From contig JBPCWZ010000160.1 in NCBI GenBank assembly GCA_051009015.1, positions 1 through 13,914 of the forward strand: a DNA stretch of 13,914 nucleotides, in the 5' to 3' direction. Position numbers and translations under genes: made by a program. Numbering within the stretch: position 1 is the first letter of the stretch; each line of letters starts with the position of its first letter. This document shows positions 1 through 7,876 of this stretch, one piece after another. This DNA comes from JAHRAH01 sp051009015. GTDB lineage: Bacteria; Pseudomonadota; Gammaproteobacteria; Tethybacterales; Persebacteraceae. The notes below the pieces were generated by a model, which was not told the origin of the DNA, ran no database searches, and worked only from the letters and a program-made list of their open reading frames with translations.

Positions 1-3000
1 CCCTGTGCCGTCGCTATTATGGTGTTTATGTTGCCGGTGTTAAAACCGACCGGCAAAGGTATCGCCGTCAATGTTACCGGCAGTGTCGCCGCCGGTGTGT
101 TGTTGTGACGGTCGTTTGCACTAATGCTTACGGTTATTGTCGCCGGTGTTCGGGCGCGATAGTACAAAAACCGCGACTCGTCGCCCCGGGAGCCCGCACT
201 CAGCCGCGCGCCAACATCGGACGGCAAAACGGCAAATGTGTAATCGGCATCCGTGCGCACAAAACCGCCGCCAACCGTCGCCAACAAAACAACCCTGTCC
301 ACATTAATGCGATGACCGGTGTTTTGTGTGTCGTTGACGCTGCTTAATCTCAGGGCGGGCGGATTGACTATCGTCACATTAAAAGTGGCGGTCGCCATGT
401 TTGGCGTGGAACCGGGCGCGCCCTGCGGAGAGTTATCGCGCACTTCAACACTTACCGCTATCATTCGCGCCGCCGCCGCATTGCTGTTTGCGACATAGTC
501 CAAACGAGTCGCGCCGCCGCTTTGGGGAGTTAATGCCAATATGCCGCCGTAGTTGTTCAGCAAACTGTAACCCTGCACCGTAAAACGCGTCTCGCCGCGG
601 AATGTCGCCAAACTCACCCGCGATATGTCAAAACCGCCATAAGTCGTCACCCGCGCGCCGCCGCTTGCCAACTCCGCCGGTAAGGGCAAAACCAAACCGG
701 GCGATATGGATATAACCCGCGTGTCCATAACATCATTCACCCGCGTGTGCCTGTCGCTGGCGACTATCGTTATGGTTAGTTGTATCAACTCCCTGCCGCG
801 TACTTCCAGCAAGCCGCTGTCGGCGTTTATCGTTATGCTGATATCGCCCGCCGTTGTGTCGTATTCCACCGTGAACTTTGGCTCCAAACCGCCGCTGACA
901 TCCGCCATTCCCGCTTGTATAAACATATCCGCACTCGCCACAACAGGGCTGATATCCGATAAGTCCAACGTTAACTGCGGCGGATGCGCCACGCGTATGG
1001 TCGCCGTCAAAGTCGCGCCCGTGCCAAAACTGTCGCGGACGAAAAGATAAAGTGTCTCCAACACCGCCGTGTTTACCGTCATGTTGTTGATGACCAGCGA
1101 GCCGCTAACTTCAAAACCGGCAACCGCGCCCGCCAAACCGAAAGTGTAGTTGCCATCGCCGCCAATGCCGCGCATAATATACAACTCCTGCCCGATACTC
1201 TGCTGTGTCGTGATGGTTATCCTGCCGGTGGGAGTTGTCGCCAAACCCAAAGGTTCCAAAACGCGCACGCGCACCGTCCGCCTTGTGTCATTGGTATCAT
1301 CGCCGCCAATGTCGCGTATGCCGACAACTATCTCGGTATCGCCAACTCGCGGATTCGCCAATACCGATATTTCCACAACGCCATTGCTGTCCGCTTCCGA
1401 CATGGCAATAAAATCGCCGCCGGATATGACATCAAAAATATAGTTGGTATGCGCGCCGCCCAGATTGATAAGAGTCGCCACCAATGTCGCCGCCGCCAAC
1501 TCCGCCGGAACAACAGCCCTGCCATCCGTGCCGCCGCCGACAATCGCCACCGGTGATGCATTCGCCGCCTCGCAGGCAAAACGGATATTCGGCGATATAT
1601 CACCCGCCGAAGGCAAATTGTCGCAAGATAATGCCCGCATCGTGCCGCCGCCAATATCCAAAATCGCCGTTGCGCGGTTTTGGATATTGACGCTTCCGCC
1701 CGTCGTCACCCCCACAGTCGCCGCGCCCGCCCGCACATTAAACACAACCGACACATTTCCGGCATTCAATATCGTCGTCCAGCCAATGCGCGTTCCCGCC
1801 AAATCCAAAGTCGCCCCTTCGCTAATCACCGCCGATATTACTTCGGGGCGAAAACGCTCAAATACGCCGCTGCCAAATGCGACCGACAAAATGCCCCGCC
1901 GGTCAAAAGCCACCCTCGTGCTCTGGCGCAAAGTCAAAACCCAAATGCCAAAACCCTGATTGAATACCGCCGCCGCATTGTTCACAGTCGTGCTTTGTGT
2001 TTCCAATGTCAAATCGCTTAGCGTCAGGATATAACGCGACAAACCCGCCAAACTAATGTCAACATCATCCGCCCGCCCGACAACCGCAAAAGGCGGGCCC
2101 GGCGATACCGTCGCCGTAAAACCGACAACAGCCGGAGATGCCGCAACGCCCTCGCCGCCGACAACAGCGGCAACAGCCGGAGCATCAACCATCAACGATA
2201 TCTGCGAAGTCGTCAAATAAAACTCCAACGGATTGCTGCTCTCCGTCCGCGTTATCCGCTGGGTATATTCCCGCCGCACCAAATCAAAAAAATGCGCGCG
2301 CGGGTCAAATGTCCCCGCGTTTGCCGCCGGACGCAAAGGTTCGCCAAAGTTGCGCTCAAAGGCGATATTGCCGCCAAAATCGCCGCTGCCTTCGTCATAT
2401 TCCACGCCGACAACCAAACCGCCGCCCGGTTCAAAATCCAAACCCAAACGCAAACCATCGTCATCGGCATCGCCAAACTCGCCCTTGAAGTTGTAATAAG
2501 ACAAATGCGCCCGCAACCACTCCGCCCGCGGCACCCGAAAAGCGACTTCCGCGTCATAACCGCCGCGCGAATAAACATAACCGCCGTCCGCCAAAAGACG
2601 CGGATCCGTCACTGCGAAATAATGATTTGCCGATATCTCGCCATAGCGCGATTTGACCTCGCCGCCAAGCGACCAGCGCCAAAAACTGCCGTCAGTATTA
2701 TCATCTTCATAATCGGCAAAGATATTAATACCCGCCAAAGCATCGCCCCAAACACGACGATAATATGCCCCGGCATTTCCGCCCTTCCCGCCCTGCGCGC
2801 CAAAAGCCCGCAACTGCCAGCCAATCACATCATCATCCCGCGCGCGAAAAGCACCCGCCGCATCCACGCCAATATTGCCGCTTCTGCCGCCCAAAGAAGT
2901 GCGAAAATCTATCCGCGCGCGGCGGACAAAAGCCAGCCTGTCCACAACAGTATCCGAAAAGGCATTTGCCAATGCGCCCTCGGCATCGGCATAAAAAGCC

Positions 3001-3461
3001 ACCGGCGCAAAGCGAAAACTCTCCTGCAACCGGCGCTTGCGAATCTCCCGCCATTGTGCCATGTCAAACTCTTCGCCATTGCCATAACGCAGCAAAATAT
3101 CCCGCAACTCCGAGCCGCGCGGGAAAATACCCAATAAAGAGCCGCGCGCCCGCTCCACCGCATTATCGCCCAAACGCATGGCGACATCGCCCCAAAAACT
3201 GCCCGGCTTTTCGCCGCCCGCCGATAACGCGGAATCTTCGCCAATAGTGTCAATGCCGGAATATGCCCGGCGGTCTTTCAGCCATGCCGAATAAGTAAAG
3301 CCAATCTCGCCCGCCCGCCTTTGCGGCGCATCATCGCCGCCAATGCTATGCCCGCCCGATACATCGCCCTCGGCGCTCAGCGCCAAAACACCAACCAGCA
3401 AAAGCGCCGCGCCAATGCGCGCATGCGCCTTTGTCAATCGTGCCTTCGCGCCGGATATCAT
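1..3461 (-). CDS. Inverse autotransporter adhesin, intimin/invasin-like (3' end outside window)
   Basis: An outer-membrane adhesin of the type Ve (inverse autotransporter) kind: an N-terminal beta-barrel anchors it and a C-terminal passenger is exposed. Reading from ATG 3461, the frame stays open to base 1 (1153 codons, no stop), so the C-terminus is missing. GGAG at 3467-3470 supports the start. Residues 1-31 are a signal peptide: basic n-region (KARLTKAHAR), hydrophobic core, likely cut near ALSA/EG. Residues about 170-400 are rich in alternating aromatic/glycine strands and carry intimin-barrel hallmarks (YYRRVWGDALAGINIFADY from 233, SANHYF, GGYDAEVAFRVP, LSYYNFKGEFGD). After about 400 come beta-rich, cadherin/Ig-like repeats of roughly 100 residues ending in motifs such as ASDRHTRVNDV and SANDRHNNTPAATLPV. 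Cys613 and Cys630 could form a disulfide. I saw no LysM domain. Barrel family from recognised motifs; ligand unknown. Confidence 0.85.
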   Translation of the reverse strand, partial: MISGAKARLTKAHARIGAALLLVGVLALSAEGDVSGGHSIGGDDAPQRRAGEIGFTYSAWLKDRRAYSGIDTIGEDSALSAGGEKPGSFWGDVAMRLGDNAVERARGSLLGIFPRGSELRDILLRYGNGEEFDMAQWREIRKRRLQESFRFAPVAFYADAEGALANAFSDTVVDRLAFVRRARIDFRTSLGGRSGNIGVDAAGAFRARDDDVIGWQLRAFGAQGGKGGNAGAYYRRVWGDALAGINIFADYEDDNTDGSFWRWSLGGEVKSRYGEISANHYFAVTDPRLLADGGYVYSRGGYDAEVAFRVPRAEWLRAHLSYYNFKGEFGDADDDGLRLGLDFEPGGGLVVGVEYDEGSGDFGGNIAFERNFGEPLRPAANAGTFDPRAHFFDLVRREYTQRITRTESSNPLEFYLTTSQISLMVDAPAVAAVVGGEGVAASPAVVGFTATVSPGPPFAVVGRADDVDISLAGLSRYILTLSDLTLETQSTTVNNAAAVFNQGFGIWVLTLRQSTRVAFDRRGILSVAFGSGVFERFRPEVISAVISEGATLDLAGTRIGWTTILNAGNVSVVFNVRAGAATVGVTTGGSVNIQNRATAILDIGGGTMRALSCDNLPSAGDISPNIRFACEAANASPVAIVGGGTDGRAVVPAELAAATLVATLINLGGAHTNYIFDVISGGDFIAMSEADSNGVVEISVLANPRVGDTEIVVGIRDIGGDDTNDTRRTVRVRVLEPLGLATTPTGRITITTQQSIGQELYIMRGIGGDGNYTFGLAGAVAGFEVSGSLVINNMTVNTAVLETLYLFVRDSFGTGATLTATIRVAHPPQLTLDLSDISPVVASADMFIQAGMADVSGGLEPKFTVEYDTTAGDISITINADSGLLEVRGRELIQLTITIVASDRHTRVNDVMDTRVISISPGLVLPLPAELASGGARVTTYGGFDISRVSLATFRGETRFTVQGYSLLNNYGGILALTPQSGGATRLDYVANSNAAAARMIAVSVEVRDNSPQGAPGSTPNMATATFNVTIVNPPALRLSSVNDTQNTGHRINVDRVVLLATVGGGFVRTDADYTFAVLPSDVGARLSAGSRGDESRFLYYRARTPATITVSISANDRHNNTPAATLPVTLTAIPLPVGFNTGNINTIIATAQ

Positions 3462-3776
3462 CACAACTCCAAATGCCGGCAAATGCCAAAAAAGCCGACC
3501 GGCAAAAGGCAAATAACAAAAAGCCCGCCCGCCGCCAAAAGCGGCGCAGTGTCAAACGAAACCGCACGATGCGGCGCATTGCCTGTTGAAACCATTAAAC
3601 TCCGGATACTTCTCTTGCCGTCAATAAACAATAATATCATAAAAACCCGCCAAATCCGCCCGAAACTGCAGGTTTTTTATGCCAATGCCGAATAACTAAC
3701 GCCCGCATTTATCGCGCATTTTATGCTTTTCGGTTATTTTTATCTCATCACCGCCGCCAAAAAGGCAAAGGCACAA
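3462..3776. other. Gene-free gap between ptsN and the adhesin gene
   Basis: No convincing coding sequence. On the minus strand it holds a candidate extended -10 promoter (3631-3639) and a leader of about 160 bases for the adhesin. The leader contains a small perfect hairpin, CCGCA-CGA-TGCGG at 3562-3574, and loose CCGGCAAA-type repeats near 3477-3515. I see no clear intrinsic terminator after ptsN (stop at 3777), so read-through into the adhesin cannot be excluded. Confidence 0.6.
3631..3639 (-). promoter_or_regulatory. Candidate extended -10 promoter for the adhesin
   Basis: Read on the minus strand the sequence is TGATATTAT: a TATTAT -10 hexamer preceded by TG one base away, the extended -10 form. 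No good -35 hexamer lies 16-18 bases upstream. Predicted transcription start is near 3624, giving a leader of about 160 bases to the adhesin ATG at 3461. Confidence 0.45.
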
Positions 3777-4295
3777 CTATGCCGCTTCAATCGCCTTTTT
3801 ATCGCTGTCATTGTCATTATCAACCTGCGAAGGTCTTTCGCTTTCCCAGCGGATGATGAAATCGCGCGCGGCTTGCGAATCGGCGCATTTGGACAAACCG
3901 GCGATGAAACCGCCGTCCGTCAGCATCTCCGATATCCTGCCCAGCAATGCCAGATGCATGTCATTGGCATCTTCTGGCACCGCCAGAAAAAACAAAGTTT
4001 GCACGCGCCCGCCGTCTTCGTCTTTTGCGCCGTATTGAATCGGCGCGCTCAGGCGCATCAGCGCGCAAAGCGGCTTGCTAATCCCGCCCAGCCGCCCGTG
4101 CGGAATGGCGCTGCCGCCGCCCAAAGTCGTCGCGCCCAGCCGCTCCCGCTCTATCAACATCCGAAAAACCGTCTCCCGCGCCATCCCGCAGGTGTTTTCA
4201 AACAATATCGCCACGGTCTCAAAAACGCGCTTTTTGCTCTTCCATTCCACGCCCAGCATAATATGACCGGACGGCAAAAAATCCGACAATCGCAT
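3777..4295 (-). CDS. ptsN: PTS IIA-like nitrogen-regulatory protein (PtsN / EIIA-Ntr)
   Basis: A 172-residue phosphotransferase IIA domain of the fructose/mannitol-type fold. In the nitrogen PTS, PtsI-Ntr and NPr pass phosphate to a histidine on this cytoplasmic protein, which acts by binding regulators rather than transporting sugar. The active-site context is visible as GGGSAIPHGRL with His66, and the flanking pattern (FETVAILFENTCGM, then FFLAVPEDANDMHLALLGRISEML) matches the family. Length is slightly above the usual 150-165 because of an acidic C-terminal tail. ATG 4295 is chosen because GGAGGGG lies at 4303-4309; the frame stays open upstream without family similarity. It is 127 bases after lptB, where many proteobacteria have rpoN and hpf in between. 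Confidence 0.85.
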   Translation of the reverse strand: MRLSDFLPSGHIMLGVEWKSKKRVFETVAILFENTCGMARETVFRMLIERERLGATTLGGGSAIPHGRLGGISKPLCALMRLSAPIQYGAKDEDGGRVQTLFFLAVPEDANDMHLALLGRISEMLTDGGFIAGLSKCADSQAARDFIIRWESERPSQVDNDNDSDKKAIEAA

Positions 4296-4422
4296 TATCG
4301 CGCCCCTCCCCCGGTTATCGGCTTTTGTGCCATCGCAAAACCTGCCAGCCAAACAGCCGCCGCCGGCCGCCGCGCTTTTGTGTTCGTCATAACAGGATTC
4401 GGCATCGGGCGGCGATTCTAAA

Positions 4423-5148
4423 CTAAATGGCAAAGTTCTCGCCCAAATATGCCGAGCGCACTTTTTCATCGGCAACCAGATGAGTCGGCGCGCCTTCGGA
4501 CAACACCTTGCCATCGTCCAGAATATAAGCGCGGTCGCATATTTTCAGCGTCTCGCGGACATTGTGGTCGGTAACAAAAACGCCAATGCCGCGCCCGCGC
4601 AAGTTGAGAATCATCGTCTGCAAATCGCCGACCGCTATCGGTTCTATCGCCGCAAAAGGCTCGTCCATCAGCAAAAAACGCGGGTTTGTCGCCAAAAGCC
4701 GCGCTATCTCCACCCGCCGCCGCTCGCCGCCCGACAAGCCCACCGATTGCGAATGCGCCAGATGACCGACGCCCATCTCTTCCAGCAACTCCAAAGCGCG
4801 CTTTTTTGCCCGGCTGCCGCGCACGCCGCGGATCTCCAATATCGCCATTACATTCTCCGCCGCCGTCAAACCGCCGAAGATGGAACTCTCCTGCGGCAGA
4901 TACGACAACCCGCGCCGCGCCCGCTTGTGCATCGGCAATGCCGATATGTCTTCGCCGTCAACTTCCACCCGCCCGCGGTCGGGGCGGATGATACCGGCGA
5001 TGGCATAAAAACATGTCGTCTTTCCCGCGCCATTCGCCCCCAGCAGCCCGACAACTTCGCCTTGTGCCACGCTGATGGATACATCGTCCAGCACTTCGCG
5101 CGCGCCGTAGCGCTTGCAAATCCCGCTTATTTGCAACTTCGCCCGCAT
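4423..5148 (-). CDS. lptB: LPS export ABC transporter ATP-binding protein LptB
   Basis: The cytoplasmic ATPase of the LptB2FGC complex, which extracts LPS from the inner membrane and pushes it along the Lpt bridge. All ABC motifs are intact over 241 residues: Walker A GANGAGKTT (37-45), Q-loop Gln86 in YLPQESSIF, signature LSGGE (138-142), Walker B FLLMDEP with catalytic Glu163, and switch His195 in TDHNVRETL. Length and the RxxLxYLPQ region fit LptB rather than a generic importer ATPase. The start at 5148 places the conserved core at the expected distance; only a weak GGGCGG lies upstream. It follows lptA after 37 bases. LptF and LptG are not in this window. Confidence 0.95.
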   Translation of the reverse strand: MRAKLQISGICKRYGAREVLDDVSISVAQGEVVGLLGANGAGKTTCFYAIAGIIRPDRGRVEVDGEDISALPMHKRARRGLSYLPQESSIFGGLTAAENVMAILEIRGVRGSRAKKRALELLEEMGVGHLAHSQSVGLSGGERRRVEIARLLATNPRFLLMDEPFAAIEPIAVGDLQTMILNLRGRGIGVFVTDHNVRETLKICDRAYILDDGKVLSEGAPTHLVADEKVRSAYLGENFAI

Positions 5149-5185
5149 TTGCCGCCCGCTTTTTGATATCCGATGATTTGCCGCG

Positions 5186-5779
5186 CTATTTGTCGGAATC
5201 CAAAACCGCGCGCACTCTGCCCTGCTCGGCTTTCATCGCGCCGGTATTGACATTGACCGATATGCGCGAGCCGGTGATTTGTTCCGCCCCCCTGCCGAGT
5301 AATGCATCGCCGGTTAGCAGCGCATCGCCGCTGTCCAAATCATAAGTAATGGTCAGGGCGCGCACCGTGATATCGCCATCCGCCGCCAGCCATCCGGCGC
5401 TAACCGGCTTTTCGCCCGCGCCGCTTATGCGCACTTTGCCAATGCCGTCATAAGTCAAATAGCCCGCATTGACGACAACCGTGCCGCCGCTTGCCGTTGT
5501 GCCCGATGCGCGCAGGGGATTGCCATAGGCAAAATACTGCCCGCCGCGTACTTGCAAAGTCGCCGCCGACAAATGCCAAACGCCGATAGTCGCGGCGACA
5601 TTTCCGGCAAAAACGACATCATCGCCGCCGGCGCCATAAACCGCCGAATCGCTGGCGATATTCACCCGCCTGTCTTCCGCCTCTTCCGCCCCCTGCGCCG
5701 CCAATGCCAAACCGCCCGCCGCCAATACAAGCGCGCAAGTTATCCGCTTCGCCCACATCGCCAAAAGCGCAAAAGTCAT
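5186..5779 (-). CDS. lptA: LPS transport periplasmic protein LptA
   Basis: The periplasmic OstA-type protein whose stacked beta-jellyroll monomers form the bridge carrying LPS from LptC to the outer-membrane LptDE. The 197 residues comprise an N-terminal signal peptide (basic AKR, then ITCALVLAAGGLALAAQGA) and an OstA-like domain beginning IASDSAVYGAGGDDVVFAGNV, with the DGDITVRALTITYDLDSGDALLTG pattern near the end. The ATG at 5779 overlaps the lptC stop as ATGA, which favours it; ATG 5758 is an alternative with a shorter signal peptide. Assignment rests on fold pattern, size and position between lptC and lptB more than on strong identity. Confidence 0.85.
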   Translation of the reverse strand: MTFALLAMWAKRITCALVLAAGGLALAAQGAEEAEDRRVNIASDSAVYGAGGDDVVFAGNVAATIGVWHLSAATLQVRGGQYFAYGNPLRASGTTASGGTVVVNAGYLTYDGIGKVRISGAGEKPVSAGWLAADGDITVRALTITYDLDSGDALLTGDALLGRGAEQITGSRISVNVNTGAMKAEQGRVRAVLDSDK

Positions 5780-6312
5780 CGCCGGATGGAAAACACTGCG
5801 GCAACATTGCCGGTTAATATCAAATCGCCCTGCGCCCGCCATCTTGCCTTGTCGGCGCGCAAACTGCCGCCGCCGGCCATGGACACGCGCACACTTTCGC
5901 CGGTTAACTTCTGCTCGCCGGGGCGGTAGCGCAAAGTGGATGCCGCCAATGACACCGCGCCATCGGGCGAGTCAAAAACCCCGCCGGTCTGCCACAGCGA
6001 CAACTCGGAAAAATCCGCCGATAACTCTCCGCCGCCGCCGCGAAAGCGCAAACTGCCGCCGCCATGCGGGGCGCTCACGGTCGCCGCCGTCAAAGTTGTC
6101 GCCCCGTTTGCCAGACGATACGCGCCCGCCGCCGCCACGCGCAAAGTCGCCTTATTGCCAAAACGCAAAAACTCCACGCCGCCCGCTTCGGTATCCCACA
6201 ACTTCGGCGGCGGCGCATCGGCGGGCGGCGCAAGCCAAAACGACAAAGCCGCCAGCGCAAACAACGCCGCCAAAGGCCAATGATGCCAGCCGGTCAGGCG
6301 GAGTTTTGCCAT
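5776..6312 (-). CDS. lptC: LPS export inner-membrane protein LptC
   Basis: A bitopic inner-membrane protein that receives LPS from LptB2FG and passes it to LptA. The 178-residue product has one N-terminal membrane segment (HWPLAALFALAALSFWLAP, about residues 11-29) followed by a periplasmic beta-rich domain of the LptC/OstA kind, with short repeated strand patterns such as GVFDSPDGAVSLAASTLRY and GESVRVSMAGGGSLRADKAR. It starts 19 bases inside the 3' end of kdsC and ends in an ATGA overlap with lptA, so the three genes are probably translationally coupled. Sequence conservation in this family is low; context contributes much of the confidence. Confidence 0.85.
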   Translation of the reverse strand: MAKLRLTGWHHWPLAALFALAALSFWLAPPADAPPPKLWDTEAGGVEFLRFGNKATLRVAAAGAYRLANGATTLTAATVSAPHGGGSLRFRGGGGELSADFSELSLWQTGGVFDSPDGAVSLAASTLRYRPGEQKLTGESVRVSMAGGGSLRADKARWRAQGDLILTGNVAAVFSIRR

Positions 6313-6836
6313 TGCGCCATAATCAAATCTATCACCTCGCGCACCGCGCCGCCGCCGGCGGGACGCGCCGGAATATAATGCGCGGCAGCCAAAACTTCGG
6401 GCATCGCCGTCTTCGGCGCACAAGCCAAACCGGATGCGCCGACAAACTCCAATGCCGCCAAATCCTGCACATCATCGCCGACATACGCCGTCTGCGAAAC
6501 ATCCAACGCTTCCGCCGCCAAAACTTCCTTGACTTTGGCAAGTTTGTCGCCAACGGCGATATGCACATGCCGCACGCCCAAATCTTCCATCCGGTAGCGG
6601 ATGGAATCATCCTCCGCCGCCGCGGTGATTATCGCGATGCCGCCGCCCGCCGCCATAAAACGGCGCATTCCGTGCCCGTCCAAAGTGTGATACGAACGCG
6701 TCAGCGCGCCGCCTTTGCCGATATGCATCCGCCCGTCCGTCAGTGTGCCATCCACATCCAAAAACAACCAGCGCACCCGCGCCGCCCGGGTTTTGATATC
6801 CTTTCCGGTGTCCGTCATATCCGCCTTTTCCGTCAT
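6294..6836 (-). CDS. kdsC: 3-deoxy-D-manno-octulosonate 8-phosphate phosphatase (KdsC)
   Basis: A HAD-superfamily phosphatase (180 residues) that hydrolyses Kdo-8-phosphate to Kdo, the inner-core sugar of LPS. Motif I is DVDGTLTDG (27-35, nucleophile Asp27 and Asp29); DGHGMRRFMAAGGGIAIIT with Thr71 is motif II; GDKL (97-100) carries the expected lysine; GDD with following D (120-125) is the metal-binding motif. It lacks a large cap domain, as expected for the tetrameric KdsC type. The residues after motif II read AAAEDD instead of the more usual GRxS, a noticeable departure. ATG 6836 overlaps the kdsD stop as ATGA; ATG 6818, preceded by AAGGCGG, is an alternative start. Confidence 0.9.
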   Translation of the reverse strand: MTEKADMTDTGKDIKTRAARVRWLFLDVDGTLTDGRMHIGKGGALTRSYHTLDGHGMRRFMAAGGGIAIITAAAEDDSIRYRMEDLGVRHVHIAVGDKLAKVKEVLAAEALDVSQTAYVGDDVQDLAALEFVGASGLACAPKTAMPEVLAAAHYIPARPAGGGAVREVIDLIMAQWQNSA

Positions 6837-7870
6837 ATTATGTTGTGCCGAAGCAAATCGTGAAACGACAATGCGCCAGCCAAACGCCCGTTTTCGCTTA
6901 CCGCCAATTGATTGACGGCGCGCTCGCGCATTAACTTCAATGCGCTGTCGGCAAGCATGGACGGCGGGCAACTTTGCGGCGACGGCGTCATTACTTCGGC
7001 AATTTTAACATCCGCCCAATCGCCGCCGCCGCGCCGGGCGATAACACGGCGCAAATCGCCATCCGTGAAAATACCGCGCAACTCGCCGCCGTCAGCGCAG
7101 ATAAAAACCGCGCCCATTTGCTTGCCGGTCATCGGCACCAGGGCTTCGGCGAGAGTAGCACATTCGCCGATAACAGGCAACGCTTCGCCGGTGCGCATAA
7201 TGTCGGCGGTGCGGGTCAGCAACCGCCGCCCCAAAGCACCGGCGGGATGCGAGCGGGCAAAATCATCGCTGGAAAACCCGCGCGCCGCCAAAAGCGCAAC
7301 CGCCAAAGCATCGGTCAGCGCCAAAGCGGCGGTTGTGGAAGCGGTCGGTGCCAGATTATTCGGGCATGCCTCCCGCGCCACTTTCGCGGGCAAAAAGACA
7401 TCGGCTACCTGCGCCAAAGTGGAGTTATCGCCGCCGCTAATGACGACAAGCGGCGCGCGCATTCGCCGCAATGCCGGAAGCAATGCCGCTATCTCGGCGC
7501 TCTCGCCGGAATACGAAAGCGCCAGCATTCCATCGCCGTCCGAAAATGCGCCCATATCGCCGTGTCCGGCTTCGGTCGGATGCAAAAAAAAAGCCGGCGT
7601 GCCGGTTGAGGAAAAAGTCGCCGCCGCTTTGCGGGCGATATGCCCCGATTTGCCAACGCCGGTGCATGCTACTTTGCCGCGCAGATTAAAGATAAGTTGC
7701 GCCGCCGCGCAAAACGCCGCCGCCAAACCTCCCTCCGCCCCGCCCAAACCGGCGCGCATTTCATCGCGCATCCGCGCCAAAGCATCAACTTCGGCGGACA
7801 ACGCCTCCCGCCCGACTGCCAGCCAGTCAAAACCCGCCGCTTCGGCGGAAGTCGCGGTTGCGCCGCTCAT
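6833..7870 (-). CDS. kdsD: D-arabinose 5-phosphate isomerase (KdsD/KpsF/GutQ family)
   Basis: Interconverts ribulose-5-phosphate and arabinose-5-phosphate, the first committed step to Kdo. The 345-residue protein has an N-terminal SIS domain (about 45-200) with GVGKSGHIARKAAATFSSTG, LHPTEAGHGDMG, ALSYSGES, then SHPAGALGRRLL (207-218). Two CBS domains follow (about 222-280 and 290-345; TDGDLRRVI lies between the first and second). The architecture matches KdsD/KpsF. ATG 7870 is chosen over an in-frame TTG at 7876 that abuts the upstream stop; no strong ribosome site is seen, so coupling to the ATPase gene upstream is likely. The adjacent kdsC places two Kdo enzymes in tandem. Confidence 0.93.
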   Translation of the reverse strand: MSGATATSAEAAGFDWLAVGREALSAEVDALARMRDEMRAGLGGAEGGLAAAFCAAAQLIFNLRGKVACTGVGKSGHIARKAAATFSSTGTPAFFLHPTEAGHGDMGAFSDGDGMLALSYSGESAEIAALLPALRRMRAPLVVISGGDNSTLAQVADVFLPAKVAREACPNNLAPTASTTAALALTDALAVALLAARGFSSDDFARSHPAGALGRRLLTRTADIMRTGEALPVIGECATLAEALVPMTGKQMGAVFICADGGELRGIFTDGDLRRVIARRGGGDWADVKIAEVMTPSPQSCPPSMLADSALKLMRERAVNQLAVSENGRLAGALSFHDLLRHNII

Positions 7871-7876
7871 CGGCAA

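Noticed and set aside
984..3247. Several plus-strand open frames of 100-280 codons opposite the adhesin
   Set aside because: They are Arg/Pro/His/Ala-rich shadows of the continuous 1153-codon minus-strand frame.
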